Shown: positions 1 to 7,252 of the stretch, one piece after another
How positions within the stretch are numbered: the first letter of the stretch is position 1
How the letters are laid out: each line of letters starts with the position of its first letter
Source of the DNA: a bacterium
Lineage (GTDB): Bacteria; CSSED10-310; JAJRTK01
NCBI GenBank assembly: GCA_024278345.1
Contig: JAJRTK010000464.1
Location: forward strand, 1-10,894
Length of the DNA: 10,894 bases
Direction: 5' to 3'
Translations under genes and position numbers: made by a program
The notes under the pieces: model-generated
Seen by the model: only the letters and a program-made list of their open reading frames with translations
What the model was told of the DNA's origin: nothing
Databases searched by the model: none

Positions 1-118
1 CCGGTGCCACCGTTTCGGCACGCTACACCGGCAAAATGCCGGTGCCACCGTTTCGGCACGCTACACCGGCAAGATGCCGGTGCCACCGTTTCGGCGAAGA
101 AAATTGTAAAGCAAAAAC
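1..118. repeat. 38-bp tandem palindromic repeats with conserved tail
   Basis: Two full 38-bp units (1-38 and 39-76) and a partial third are joined head to tail. Each carries a near-perfect hairpin: CACCGGCA, a 3-nt loop and TGCCGGTG at 64-82, with a one-base loop variant at 26-44. The last unit is followed after 22 nt by TGTAAAGCAAAAAC (105-118). The same hairpin, 22-nt gap and 14-nt tail recur at 10838-10892 in the same orientation, so this is a dispersed repeat family. Translated, the unit gives HRQDAGAT or GTGILPV, peptides I recall as spurious products of such repeats in Verrucomicrobiota and relatives. It is not CRISPR, because no unique spacers separate the units. Confidence 0.85.
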
Positions 119-144
119 ACGACAATTTGATAGGTCCCCCCGCA

Positions 145-288
145 ACCACGTGCGTCAAGGAATCCAAACTCCCTGCAAAGGTCATCGGCCAGCGCGGTGC
201 GATGGGGCTGTGCTGCCACGAGTCTCCGAATGTAATCGACTGCGTCGGGCCGGGCAAGCCACCTCTGGATGTTGCTCCGGGGTATCAT
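145..288 (-). pseudogene. N-terminal remnant of a DUF4338-like protein
   Basis: An ATG at 288 reading leftward gives about 48 residues with a sensible protein pattern, including RRLVAAQPHRTALADDLCRE and FGFLDARG. This resembles the start of DUF4338 proteins (found in transposase-like proteins and Druantia DruA relatives), where a 'hundreds of hits' style helical region RxxLxxxLCxxxxxxDxxG precedes the main domain. After about position 144 the frame runs into the tandem repeats at 1-118 and stops resembling a protein. The catalytic or main domain is missing, so the gene is truncated. The family name rests on recalled pattern only; the broken state is clearer than the identity. Confidence 0.4.
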
Positions 289-550
289 GACGCCATCATG
301 GCCACCATGGTTTACTTTGGTACAGTCCTACGTATAGGGAATGGGTACCAACCATCCTCGCACCAGACAACAGACTCGACACCCTACCCAAAACCACTCA
401 AAAACCAGAAAATTTCAAAAAAACTGGCAAAAACTGCTCGTCGCTATTATTAGACTGAGAACAGCCGGAATTCGAGCCGCGGATTCGAAATCCAGGATTC
501 GAAAATTCCCGGCCAACATGCTCAGAAAGAACATTGGACAAGAGGGGGAC
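289..550. other. intergenic region with inverted repeat and weak promoter-like sequence
   Basis: No credible gene is seen. It contains an inverted repeat with arms TTGGTAC (317-323) and GTACCAA (345-351), which could be an operator or a transposon-end remnant. A sigma-70-like pair CTGGCA (424-429) and TATTAT (445-450) lies upstream of the first gene, but the 15-nt spacer is short. Base composition is AT-richer at 395-455 than in the surrounding coding DNA, as expected for a regulatory region. Confidence 0.35.
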
Positions 551-1123
551 ATGCGCATGGCGCAAGACGTCCGGCAGCTGCAACTGGAGGCCAGCATCGA
601 AATATTCAAGATTCCGCCCTTCCACGATATTCTGGTGGTTGGGCGGAAGGCGCCCATCGGCAAGAACACCTTCATCAAGATCCTGGATTGGATCGCACCG
701 AACCAATTCGTGAAACTGGATATCCTTGATTCCTCGGAAATCGAAGCGTTCCTGGTCCATCGCAGCCTGTTCAACTTCCTGGGCGAAGAGGCGCTGCGGG
801 AAATCGTGATGGAAGAAGTGGAGCCCATGATGGAAGAGGGGCTCATCCTGGACATCAGTGTCCGGTTCAGGAAGATTGTGAAACGAACCATCGACCTGGG
901 TCCTCGACAGTGGTCGCAAGACAATACTGAGACAGAGAGCGCCGCCCCTGGCCAGGATGCGCAAAGGCGGCCCGACGGCGGCAAACGATGCTGTTGGCCG
1001 GCGTTTCCCGGCGGCGAATCGCCGGTCCCGCGCGGGGACGCATCGCCGGAGCAAGGCCGGGAAAGGGTTTCATCGCCCAGAATCGGATGGAGATGGGAGA
1101 GGAAGATGACTTGGATGGGCTAG
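551..1123 (+). CDS. small unrecognised protein with variable tail
   Basis: A 190-residue product that I do not recognise. Residues 1-125 look like a real globular domain: alternating hydrophobic strands and helices (for example HDILVVGRKAPIGKNTF, an acidic helix EEALREIVMEEVEPMMEEG and a basic RFRKIVKRT). The last 65 residues are Arg/Pro/Gly-rich and look like poorly constrained or out-of-frame sequence. There is no signal peptide, membrane segment or Cys cluster. The purine-rich AGAGGGGG at 541-548 supports the ATG at 551; the ATG at 557 is an alternative with better spacing. The stop overlaps the start of the sigma-54 regulator, suggesting co-transcription and translational coupling. A role connected with that regulator is inference from position only. 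Confidence 0.6.
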   Translation: MRMAQDVRQLQLEASIEIFKIPPFHDILVVGRKAPIGKNTFIKILDWIAPNQFVKLDILDSSEIEAFLVHRSLFNFLGEEALREIVMEEVEPMMEEGLILDISVRFRKIVKRTIDLGPRQWSQDNTETESAAPGQDAQRRPDGGKRCCWPAFPGGESPVPRGDASPEQGRERVSSPRIGWRWERKMTWMG

Positions 1124-2511
1124 AGAAAATCCAACTGCTGGTCATCGACGATGATCGCTATTTCGGCATGGCCGTGCGCGACATGCTGGCAGGCGAAGAG
1201 ATGGAGATCCATCTGGCGGCGAGTTGCAGCGACGGGCTGGCAATGTGCGCCCGAAAAGCCATGGACATCGTCTTGCTCGACCAGAATCTGCCAGATGGCC
1301 AAGGGCATGGACTGTGTCGTGAGCTCCTCTGTCGCAACAACCGTGCGAAAATCATCCTGATCACGGCCTACCCGAGTTTTCCGAAGGCCGTGGAAGCGGT
1401 GAAAGGCGGAGCCTATGACTATCTTTCCAAGCCGGTGGATCCGGAGCGGTTGAAGCTTTTGCTCCGGCGAGCATGGGAGACGATTTGCCTGGAGCGGAAG
1501 GAGCGGATTCTCGGTTACCAGCGGAGCCAGCGGTTCCAAAAGGCGTTTTCGGTTGGCGTGACGGCCTCATGGCGCGAAATCGAAAACCAGGTCGACGTGG
1601 CCCGCAAAGCATCGGCCTCCGTACTCATCACCGGAGAAACGGGGACGGGCAAGAGCATGGTGGCTCGACGCATTGCGGCGGGAACGGGCAATGGAGCGAA
1701 TCCCTTCATTGAAGTCAACTGCGCGGCGATCCCGGAATCCCTGATGGAGGCCGAGTTTTTCGGGCATGAGCGGGGCGCCTTCACCGGTGCGCTTTCGGCG
1801 CGACCAGGTCTTTTCGAGCTGGCGGACGGCGGAACGCTCTTTCTGGATGAAATCGGCGAGCTTCCCAATCCCATGCAGGCCAAGCTCCTGGGAGTCCTGG
1901 ATTCCGGAATTATTCGACGCATTGGCGCACAGGCGACCAGGGAAACCCGAGTCCGGATTCTTGCCGCAAGCAATCTCGACCTGGAAAAAGCGATATCCCA
2001 AGGCCGTTTTCGATGCGATCTCTTTTTCCGCCTCAGCGTCATGCGGATCCATCTTCCCCCCTTGCGGGAACGGAGAGACGACATTCCCGTGCTGTGCCGC
2101 CACTTTCTCATGCAACTGCTCAAGGAACGGGATGCTCAACAGTGCCGACTAGAAGAGGAAGAGATGGAGCGGCTGAAGGAGTATGCCTGGCCGGGCAATG
2201 TCCGGGAACTGAGGAACGTCCTGGAAAGAGCGGTTCTCGTGCATCGAGGTCCGACGATCCATCCGTCGCGCTTCCTCGCTCCTCTGCTCCACCATGGCGA
2301 CCGGCGGAACTCTTCCCCGAAACAGGAAGAAAACCTCGGACGGAAAAACGAAACAGAGAGATTCGAACCAATCTCCCTGGCCGAGGCAAAAAAGCGGCAC
2401 ATCTTGGCGACGCTGCAGCATTGCGGCGGGAACGTCACGCATGCGGCGGCAACTTTGGGGGTATCTCGCTCCACGGTGCAACGTTTTCTTCAGGGGTTCC
2501 GTGACACCTGA
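1087..2511 (+). CDS. NtrC-family sigma-54-dependent response regulator
   Basis: A complete 474-residue enhancer-binding protein that, when phosphorylated, should remodel sigma-54 RNA polymerase at -24/-12 promoters. The receiver covers residues 15-125: acidic pocket D21-D23, phospho-acceptor D65, T93 and K115. The AAA+ domain (about 155-385) has Walker A GETGTGKS (183-190), the sigma-54-contacting GAFTGA loop (230-235), Walker B with D254-E255, and the arginine-finger region FRCDLFFRLS. A Fis-type helix-turn-helix is at about 434-469 (GGNVTHAAATLGVSRSTVQR). All catalytic motifs are intact. The start is uncertain: ATG 1087 or 1093, or TTG 1111, which has the best ribosome binding site (AGAGGA about 7 nt upstream). 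An upstream ATG at 988 gives an Arg-rich extension and is unlikely. It overlaps the preceding gene. A sigma-54 promoter 730 bp downstream is its most obvious target; the kinase at 4844 is the likely partner (inference). Confidence 0.95.
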   Translation: MEMGEEDDLDGLEKIQLLVIDDDRYFGMAVRDMLAGEEMEIHLAASCSDGLAMCARKAMDIVLLDQNLPDGQGHGLCRELLCRNNRAKIILITAYPSFPKAVEAVKGGAYDYLSKPVDPERLKLLLRRAWETICLERKERILGYQRSQRFQKAFSVGVTASWREIENQVDVARKASASVLITGETGTGKSMVARRIAAGTGNGANPFIEVNCAAIPESLMEAEFFGHERGAFTGALSARPGLFELADGGTLFLDEIGELPNPMQAKLLGVLDSGIIRRIGAQATRETRVRILAASNLDLEKAISQGRFRCDLFFRLSVMRIHLPPLRERRDDIPVLCRHFLMQLLKERDAQQCRLEEEEMERLKEYAWPGNVRELRNVLERAVLVHRGPTIHPSRFLAPLLHHGDRRNSSPKQEENLGRKNETERFEPISLAEAKKRHILATLQHCGGNVTHAAATLGVSRSTVQRFLQGFRDT

Positions 2512-3237
2512 CTTTCGCGGGGGAATTCCCCTTGGGCTGGGTTCCGCTCCCATCGCCCGCCATCCGGCGGAGCGCTGCTCGCCCAGCACACCCCTTTCTC
2601 ACTCGGTCACCGGGACACCCTGCGCCCAGGCTGGAAGCAAGCGACTCCACCTCCCCCCACGCCACTTCCCACTCGGTCACCGGGACACCCTGCGCCCGGG
2701 CTGGAAAGATCCTTCTCCAACCGCAGCTTGGAAGGCACCCGAAGACCGAGCCCCCGGTGCAACCACGGGATGCCCTGCCAAGAAGGGCAACTCGGTTGAA
2801 CGGCGAGTCTCGGGGCACTGTAACAAAACCGTCCAGTGGCGCATTTTGGGGCGGTCATTTTGGCCACCAAGGCGGTAGCCGACACGGCGGAAGGCGGTGA
2901 AGCTGGCGGAAGACAACGGACTGGTCCATTCTCTCGGGCAGTTGTTGCATCCGGCGGTCTGCCCGGGGAGGGGCGGGAGCGGCTGCGAGCGACCCGACCG
3001 GAACGCAACAGAAAAGAAACTCCTTTTGCCCGATCCCCAGCGAGAACCGCCGAAGGCGCCATTGCGGAGCCGGCAAGATGGACAATGCCTGATGGAGGGC
3101 TGAGCAACCGTTGGCCGGATGGAACATGGATATATCGGTGACCTATGGACGCAAATGATGATTTCATGCGATTGTCACGATGGAGGGAACGAGCTGAGGC
3201 CAGGCTGACACAGTTGGGGGCGATGCTCGAGGCACAA
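2512..3237. other. long gene-free stretch with repeats and possible element debris
   Basis: No frame in this stretch reads like a protein. Just after the regulator stop lie a perfect GGGGAATTCCCC palindrome (2520-2531) and a GC hairpin, GGCGGAGC at 2566-2573 pairing with GCTCGCC at 2577-2583, which could end transcription but lack a T-tract. Two 37-nt direct repeats follow (2600-2706). At 2836-2867 the octamer CATTTTGG occurs twice (2842, 2856) inside GTGGC/GCCAC inverted arms, reminiscent of insertion-sequence termini. At 3150-3170 CGCA and TGCG arms flank 13 nt, a possible but weak enhancer site for the sigma-54 promoter downstream. Confidence 0.5.
2600..2706. repeat. two 37-nt direct repeats, 70 bp apart
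   Basis: The units at 2600-2636 and 2670-2706 match at 36 of 37 positions (A/G difference in GCCC(A/G)GGCTGG). Both begin CACTCGGTCACCGGGACACC. The 33 nt between them are unrelated C-rich sequence. The unit is GC-rich, lies outside any gene, and looks like a short interspersed repeat distinct from the family at the window ends. Confidence 0.8.
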
Positions 3238-3253
3238 TGGCACAGAATGTGCT
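3238..3253 (+). promoter_or_regulatory. sigma-54 (-24/-12) promoter
   Basis: TGGCACAGAATGTGCT: the -24 element TGGCAC is perfect, the -12 element GTGCT has one mismatch to TTGCW, and the invariant GG and GC are separated by exactly 10 nt. The expected transcript start is near 3263, giving a leader of about 70 nt before the receiver-DUF4388 gene at 3336. It lies downstream of a sigma-54 activator gene, and this is the only site with both correct spacing and strong element matches that I found in the intergenic regions. Confidence 0.75.
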
Positions 3254-3335
3254 TTCTTGTCACGGCCTGCAATGATCATGGTGCGACAGGTATCGGTGGC
3301 GGATTGATGGATCCATTCCCACAGAGGGAGTCGCG

Positions 3336-3962
3336 ATGCGAAGAGTTCTGCTGGTGGACGATGAAGAGTTCCTCTTGAAGAGCCTGGTGGAGATGTTGAA
3401 GAGGAGCGGAAAGTTGGCCGGGGTGGAGTTCGTCACGGCGCAGAACGGTCGGGAGGCGCTGGCGATCCTGGATGCGGGAGGCGCCGATCTGGTGGTGACC
3501 GATCTGAAAATGCCGGAAATGGATGGGATGGAGCTTCTGCAAGAGATGGGGGAGAGCCATGGGGATTTGCCGGTCATCGTGATTTCGGCCTATGGCTCGG
3601 AGGACGTGGAAGTAGAGGTGAAGCGGCGAGGCGCGGTGCGGTATCTGGACAAGCCCCTGGATACCGGGGAGCTGGCGCGGCAGATCGAGGGTTGCCTGGA
3701 AGCGTCGGCTCAGGGGTTCATCAACGGGATCCCGTTGGCGGATTTTATGCAGACGGTGCAACTGGGCCGTAAGAGCTGTTCGCTGGAAGTGCTCTCCGCG
3801 CGGGGAACGGGATGGCTTTATTTTTGGGAAGGCGAGCTGGTGGACGCTGGCATGGAAGGTGCAGCGGATAGTCGGGAAGCGGCGTTGGAGATTGCCGGGT
3901 GGGAGGATGTGTCGATCCGGATTGCGGGGAATTTCGGCGCCGGGAAAACCTGGTTTCGCTGA
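3336..3962 (+). CDS. receiver-DUF4388 response regulator, truncated by frameshift
   Basis: A 208-residue product. Residues 1-120 form a CheY-like receiver with D8-D9, phospho-acceptor D56, S84 and K106 all in place. Residues 128-200 form a DUF4388 (PATAN) domain: GIPLADFMQTVQLGRKSC, WLYFWEGELVDA and REAALEIAGW. In characterised PATAN-REC proteins this arrangement serves as a protein-interaction output (for example type IV pilus control). The start is supported by AGAGGGAG at 3323-3330. The first 200 residues align without gaps to the protein at 7538 (107/200 identical, counted by hand). After residue 200 this frame reads eight unrelated residues and stops, whereas the -1 frame from 3935 continues the homology (RRRENLVSLNLPALLMDVMV). 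The final DUF4388 helix and the Roadblock linker are therefore lost from this product. Confidence 0.88.
   Translation: MRRVLLVDDEEFLLKSLVEMLKRSGKLAGVEFVTAQNGREALAILDAGGADLVVTDLKMPEMDGMELLQEMGESHGDLPVIVISAYGSEDVEVEVKRRGAVRYLDKPLDTGELARQIEGCLEASAQGFINGIPLADFMQTVQLGRKSCSLEVLSARGTGWLYFWEGELVDAGMEGAADSREAALEIAGWEDVSIRIAGNFGAGKTWFR
3930..3940 (+). other. inferred single-base deletion splitting an ancestral fusion gene
   Basis: In-frame codons here read AAT TTC GGC GCC GGG. Restoring one C after 3935 gives AAT TTC CGG CGC CGG GAA AAC, i.e. NFRRREN, identical to the paralogue at 7538. From there the reading frame stays open through the 3963-4282 linker and joins the Roadblock gene in frame, giving a 436-residue fusion against 415 in the paralogue. 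The site lacks a canonical X XXY YYZ slippery heptamer, so programmed frameshifting is less likely than a mutation or a sequencing error. Confidence 0.7.
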
Positions 3963-4282
3963 ACCTTCCGGCGCTCTTGATGGATGTGATGGTCCGGAAG
4001 GATCGGCGGAGGCGCGGGGTGGAGCCCGGGGCGGTCGATGATGGGCGGAGTGCTCGGGGGGAAAGAGTGTGCGGTGGAGCAGAAGACTTGGATGGATCCC
4101 CGGTTTTCTTGCCGGGAAACGCATGTCATGTAGGACTTGGCGGGGCAATTTGTGGTATGGGAGAGACGCCTGGCGGGGATCAGGCGCTCGAGTTCGCTCC
4201 GGAGGGTGATTCCGGTTCGAGGTTTTCGGCAAGCCGGAGCGGGATGATGGTTCGCGGAGACAATGGAAAGGAGAAAGCGAGT

Positions 4283-4645
4283 ATGGCGACGCAGAGACAG
4301 ATCGACGCGATCTTGACGAAGTTGGACGGGATCGATGGTAGCTACGGCGGGCTTCTGGTGGACCGTAGCGGCATGGTCATCGCTTCGCGGTTGGACAAGC
4401 GTTACGCGGGAGACAAGATCGCGGCGCTGACCAGCGCGGCGATCAATACGGCCTCCCGGGTCGTGAAAGAGGCGGATTTCGGGACTCCGGAGACAATGCT
4501 CATCGAAGGCTCCGACGGGAAGATGGCCCTCATTCACGCGGCGAAGGGTGGTTTCTTCATTTCGCTGGTGGGCTCGAAAGGTCTGAATATCGGCATGGCC
4601 CGCATGGCCTTGCACGAAGCCATGGACACCTTCGACGATATTTGA
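4283..4645 (+). CDS. Roadblock/LC7 (MglB-like) domain protein
   Basis: A 120-residue single-domain protein of the Roadblock/LC7 family. Family members dimerise and act as GTPase-activating or scaffold partners of small Ras-like GTPases (MglB with MglA is the bacterial model). Recognisable features are GGLLVDRSGMVIAS, the following helix DKIAALTSAAINTASR, the strand pair MLIEGSDGKMALI and GGFFISLVG. A strong ribosome binding site (AAAGGAG at 4267-4273, 9-nt spacing) supports independent translation from the ATG at 4283. The frame is open upstream to about 3935, so it was probably once the C-terminal domain of the preceding receiver-DUF4388 gene. It is 96/120 identical to residues 296-415 of the protein at 7538. 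No GTPase gene is in the window. Confidence 0.9.
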   Translation: MATQRQIDAILTKLDGIDGSYGGLLVDRSGMVIASRLDKRYAGDKIAALTSAAINTASRVVKEADFGTPETMLIEGSDGKMALIHAAKGGFFISLVGSKGLNIGMARMALHEAMDTFDDI

Positions 4646-4713
4646 TGGGTTCCGAAAGGTTCTGGCGGCGTCTACGGCTTTGGAAGAGAATTCCACGGCT
4701 TTGGGCGCCTGGA

Positions 4714-4729
4714 AGCCTTGCGGAAGGCT
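4714..4729. terminator. possible hairpin downstream of Roadblock gene
   Basis: AGCCTT, loop GCGG, AAGGCT: a perfect 6-bp stem in the gap between the Roadblock gene and the kinase. There is no T-run after it, so termination strength is doubtful. Confidence 0.3.
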
Positions 4730-4793
4730 CCGCGCAGGAGTGCATGAGCAGTTTCAGTTCTCTACGGACTATTAGGAGCGGCATGCGCGCAGC

Positions 4794-4821
4794 TTGACAA
4801 CTGCATTTTTTCCCGTTGAAT
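4794..4821 (+). promoter_or_regulatory. sigma-70-type promoter before the kinase gene
   Basis: A perfect -35 TTGACA (4794-4799) is followed after 16 nt by TTGAAT (4816-4821, 4 of 6 matches). This places a transcript start near 4828, just ahead of the kinase start, and suggests the kinase can be expressed independently of the sigma-54 transcript. Confidence 0.5.
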
Positions 4822-4843
4822 AAAAGAAGGTCGCTTTTGACCA

Positions 4844-7252
4844 GTGTCTTGCATGCACGGCATGCTCCCAGTGCGGATCGAGACCCATCTGAATTCGGTG
4901 AAGCGGTCGGGGGAATGCCGGGTTGATGACGGGCGATTCATCCGGGAAGTTCCATTGCGACATTTTGTTCTCACCGGCTCCAAGACGACGGCCCCTGGGC
5001 ATGGCTTGAGGGAATTCATCCACACGTCCAACGTGGCGATCCAGGTGGATCAGAGCGTCGGACGGGCCATCGTCCAGATGCGGCGGGCGGCTCTTGTCAC
5101 GCTGATTGTCCTTGACGGGGATTCCCTCCGCGGGATGGTCACGCATCGCGAGCTTCTGAAGACACACTCGAACAGGCTGTTGTTGGACTGCCCGCTACAG
5201 CCGATCCCCACCGTGCTGCTCCCGAATCTCACGCCCATCGCGGCGTGGAATCGTTTGAAGGAGACGCAGGCCCAAGCGGCTCCGGTGGTGGAAGATTCGG
5301 GTTCCCTGTTGGGGCTGATCCTGGAAGATGACTTGCTGCGGTATCTCCTCTCTCCGTGGGAGCGAGTCCAAACGCCCAGGGACAAGCGGCGCCCCATGGT
5401 CGCCATGGCGGGGAATCGAACCGAAGAGACGCAACTTCTTAGCGGCGTCCTGCATGAAACGGGCTGCGAATGTTTGTTCCTGGAGAGCCAGGAAAGCCTC
5501 GAAGCGTTCTGGACGGGGGGAACGGCCGACCTTCTCATCCTGTGCTCCAAGCTGGGGGAGCGGGGCGTTCCGGCGATTCTGCGGGAATTGGACAGCACCA
5601 AGGCACGGCCTTTCCGGGTGTTCCTGGTCTTGGAATCCAAGGAATTGGACTTCTACGACGACCTGCTCGCCGCCTCTGCCCTGGATTTCCTTTTGAAGCC
5701 CCTGGATCCCACGGACGTGAGGAGGAAGATCCGGGGCACGCTGCGTTCCATCCGGTTCGACCGGCGAGTTCCTCGGCTCCGGGCCGATTTTCATCTCCTG
5801 GTTCGAGCCGTGGAGAACTCGCCCACGGGCATTACCATCAGTGATCCTGACGGTGTCGTCCTCTACTCGAATCCGGCGGAAGCCAGGATGCACCGGTATG
5901 ACCGAGACGAACTCATCGGCAAGGATGTGGGAGTTTTCGCGCCTCCGGGGACCCGGAAACAACTGGCTGCAGAGGAACTGCGGACCATGAGCACGGCCAG
6001 CCGGGAGACTTGGAACCACCGAAAGGATGGAACATTGCTCCCCGTTCGGCTTCGGTATGCTCCGGTGACGGACGAATGGGGCAACCTTCTTGGCAAGGTC
6101 TCCATCTGCGAGGACATCACGGAAGAACGTGAGATCCGGGCGGAACTCGACCAGGCCCACGCCAGGAACCAGATGATCCTGGAAACGACCACCGAAGGGA
6201 TCCTGCTGGTGAACGGGGAAAAGAAGATCGTGACGGCAAACCGGGCCTTCCTGGAGCTGGTGGCGAAACCCAAAGACGAAGTGGTGGGGCGATCATGCCA
6301 AGAGGTAATCGGGTCGGAGGTGTGCCTCGGCTGCCCCGAAACAGGATTCCCTTGTCGGCGGCCGAGAACGAATCGAGAGTTCGTGATCCACCGGTCGGAC
6401 GGCACCCGGCTCCTCTGTCTTTTCAACACCGGTCTCTACATGGATCCCGACGACAAGCGCGCCCGGATCGTCCATTCTTTTCGGGACATCACCGAGCTTC
6501 GGCGACTCGAGTCCATGGCGGCAACGAGCAATTTGATGAACAACCTGGGATTCATCTTTTCGGGAATCCGCCACGAAATCGGGAATCCGCTGAACACGAT
6601 TCTCACGACGGCGCGGCTCATTCTCGATAACGTGGAGAACCTGGAGGCCGACAAGATCCGGAAATATGCCGGTTGGATCCTGAGCGAGTCGAAGCGGGTG
6701 GACTACCTTTTGAAGTCCTTGAAAAATTTCACCCTTTTCGACACTATCCAAATGCGGCCCATGGACCTGGTGGATTTCCTCGGGAATTTCGTGGCCTTGA
6801 TTCGCCGGGACTGTCAGAAAGAGAACATCGCTGTCGTCTGGTCCAGGCATCCGCCGAAGGCATGGGTTCTAGCCGATCACCAGGCACTGCACCACGCGCT
6901 CTTGAACCTTGTGAGCAACTCGGTGCATGCGCTGAAGGGCCGACCAAACCCGAAGATCGAATTCTCGCTTCGCCAAGGCAAGGAAAAGTTCCTGGAAATC
7001 ATTCTCGAAGACAATGGCCGGGGAATTGCCAGGAAGCGGCAAGCTCAACTTATTACCCCCTTCGTTTCCGACAAGAGGGGAGGAACGGGGCTCGGACTAG
7101 TCATCGTGCGGAAAATCTTGTCCAAGATGGGCTGGGAGATCAAAATTGTCAGTCAAGATGGAGAGGGTACCAGGGTTGTCATGACCTTGGAAGAGGCGGC
7201 GCCTTTGGAGAAGATGGAGAAAAACGAAACCTGTCCGGATACAGAATGTTAA
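4844..7252 (+). CDS. soluble CBS-pseudoreceiver-PAS-PAS histidine kinase
   Basis: An 802-residue cytoplasmic sensor kinase with no membrane segment. Domains in order: CBS pair (about 58-170; LRGMVTHRELL and LLGLILEDDLL are typical CBS ends), a receiver-like fold (about 183-303), PAS1 (about 318-428), PAS2 (about 443-555), dimerisation/phospho-acceptor domain with H577 in IRHEIGNPLN, and HATPase with the N-box around N692, DNGRGI (723-728) and GGTGLGL (746-752). The receiver-like part has lost the acidic pocket (AMAGN) and carries C234 where the phospho-Asp belongs, while keeping K285, so it should not be phosphorylated. PAS2 has C485, C494, C497 and C504, a possible metal or redox site. The GTG start at 4844 follows a promoter; ATGs at 4853 and 4862 are alternatives and no strong ribosome binding site decides. 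It sits between two receiver-DUF4388 modules, its likely phosphotransfer partners (inference). Confidence 0.93.
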   Translation: MSCMHGMLPVRIETHLNSVKRSGECRVDDGRFIREVPLRHFVLTGSKTTAPGHGLREFIHTSNVAIQVDQSVGRAIVQMRRAALVTLIVLDGDSLRGMVTHRELLKTHSNRLLLDCPLQPIPTVLLPNLTPIAAWNRLKETQAQAAPVVEDSGSLLGLILEDDLLRYLLSPWERVQTPRDKRRPMVAMAGNRTEETQLLSGVLHETGCECLFLESQESLEAFWTGGTADLLILCSKLGERGVPAILRELDSTKARPFRVFLVLESKELDFYDDLLAASALDFLLKPLDPTDVRRKIRGTLRSIRFDRRVPRLRADFHLLVRAVENSPTGITISDPDGVVLYSNPAEARMHRYDRDELIGKDVGVFAPPGTRKQLAAEELRTMSTASRETWNHRKDGTLLPVRLRYAPVTDEWGNLLGKVSICEDITEEREIRAELDQAHARNQMILETTTEGILLVNGEKKIVTANRAFLELVAKPKDEVVGRSCQEVIGSEVCLGCPETGFPCRRPRTNREFVIHRSDGTRLLCLFNTGLYMDPDDKRARIVHSFRDITELRRLESMAATSNLMNNLGFIFSGIRHEIGNPLNTILTTARLILDNVENLEADKIRKYAGWILSESKRVDYLLKSLKNFTLFDTIQMRPMDLVDFLGNFVALIRRDCQKENIAVVWSRHPPKAWVLADHQALHHALLNLVSNSVHALKGRPNPKIEFSLRQGKEKFLEIILEDNGRGIARKRQAQLITPFVSDKRGGTGLGLVIVRKILSKMGWEIKIVSQDGEGTRVVMTLEEAAPLEKMEKNETCPDTEC

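Noticed and set aside
1-100. Possible CRISPR array (38-bp period)
   Set aside because: Units are contiguous tandem copies with no unique spacers, and the repeat recurs singly at the right end.
316-335. Sigma-54-like TTTGGTAC with downstream CTACG
   Set aside because: The -24 half is good, but CG stands where the invariant GC should be.
423-440. Sigma-54-like TGGCA...TGC sequence
   Set aside because: Only 8 nt separate GG and GC instead of the required 10.
4-453. 149-residue + strand ORF over the repeats and the DUF4338 remnant
   Set aside because: It translates repeat DNA (HRQDAGAT) and low-complexity intergenic sequence, with no domain or ribosome binding site.
988-1086. Upstream ATG extending the sigma-54 activator by 33 residues
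   Set aside because: The extension is Arg/Gly/Pro-rich, has no receiver homology and lies inside the preceding gene.
2607-3272. 221-residue - strand ORF
   Set aside because: Arg/Pro/Ser-rich, crosses the direct repeats and the sigma-54 promoter, and has no recognisable domain.
3930-3940. Programmed ribosomal frameshift joining the two halves
   Set aside because: No canonical slippery heptamer is present, and the free Roadblock start makes frameshifting unnecessary; not excluded experimentally.
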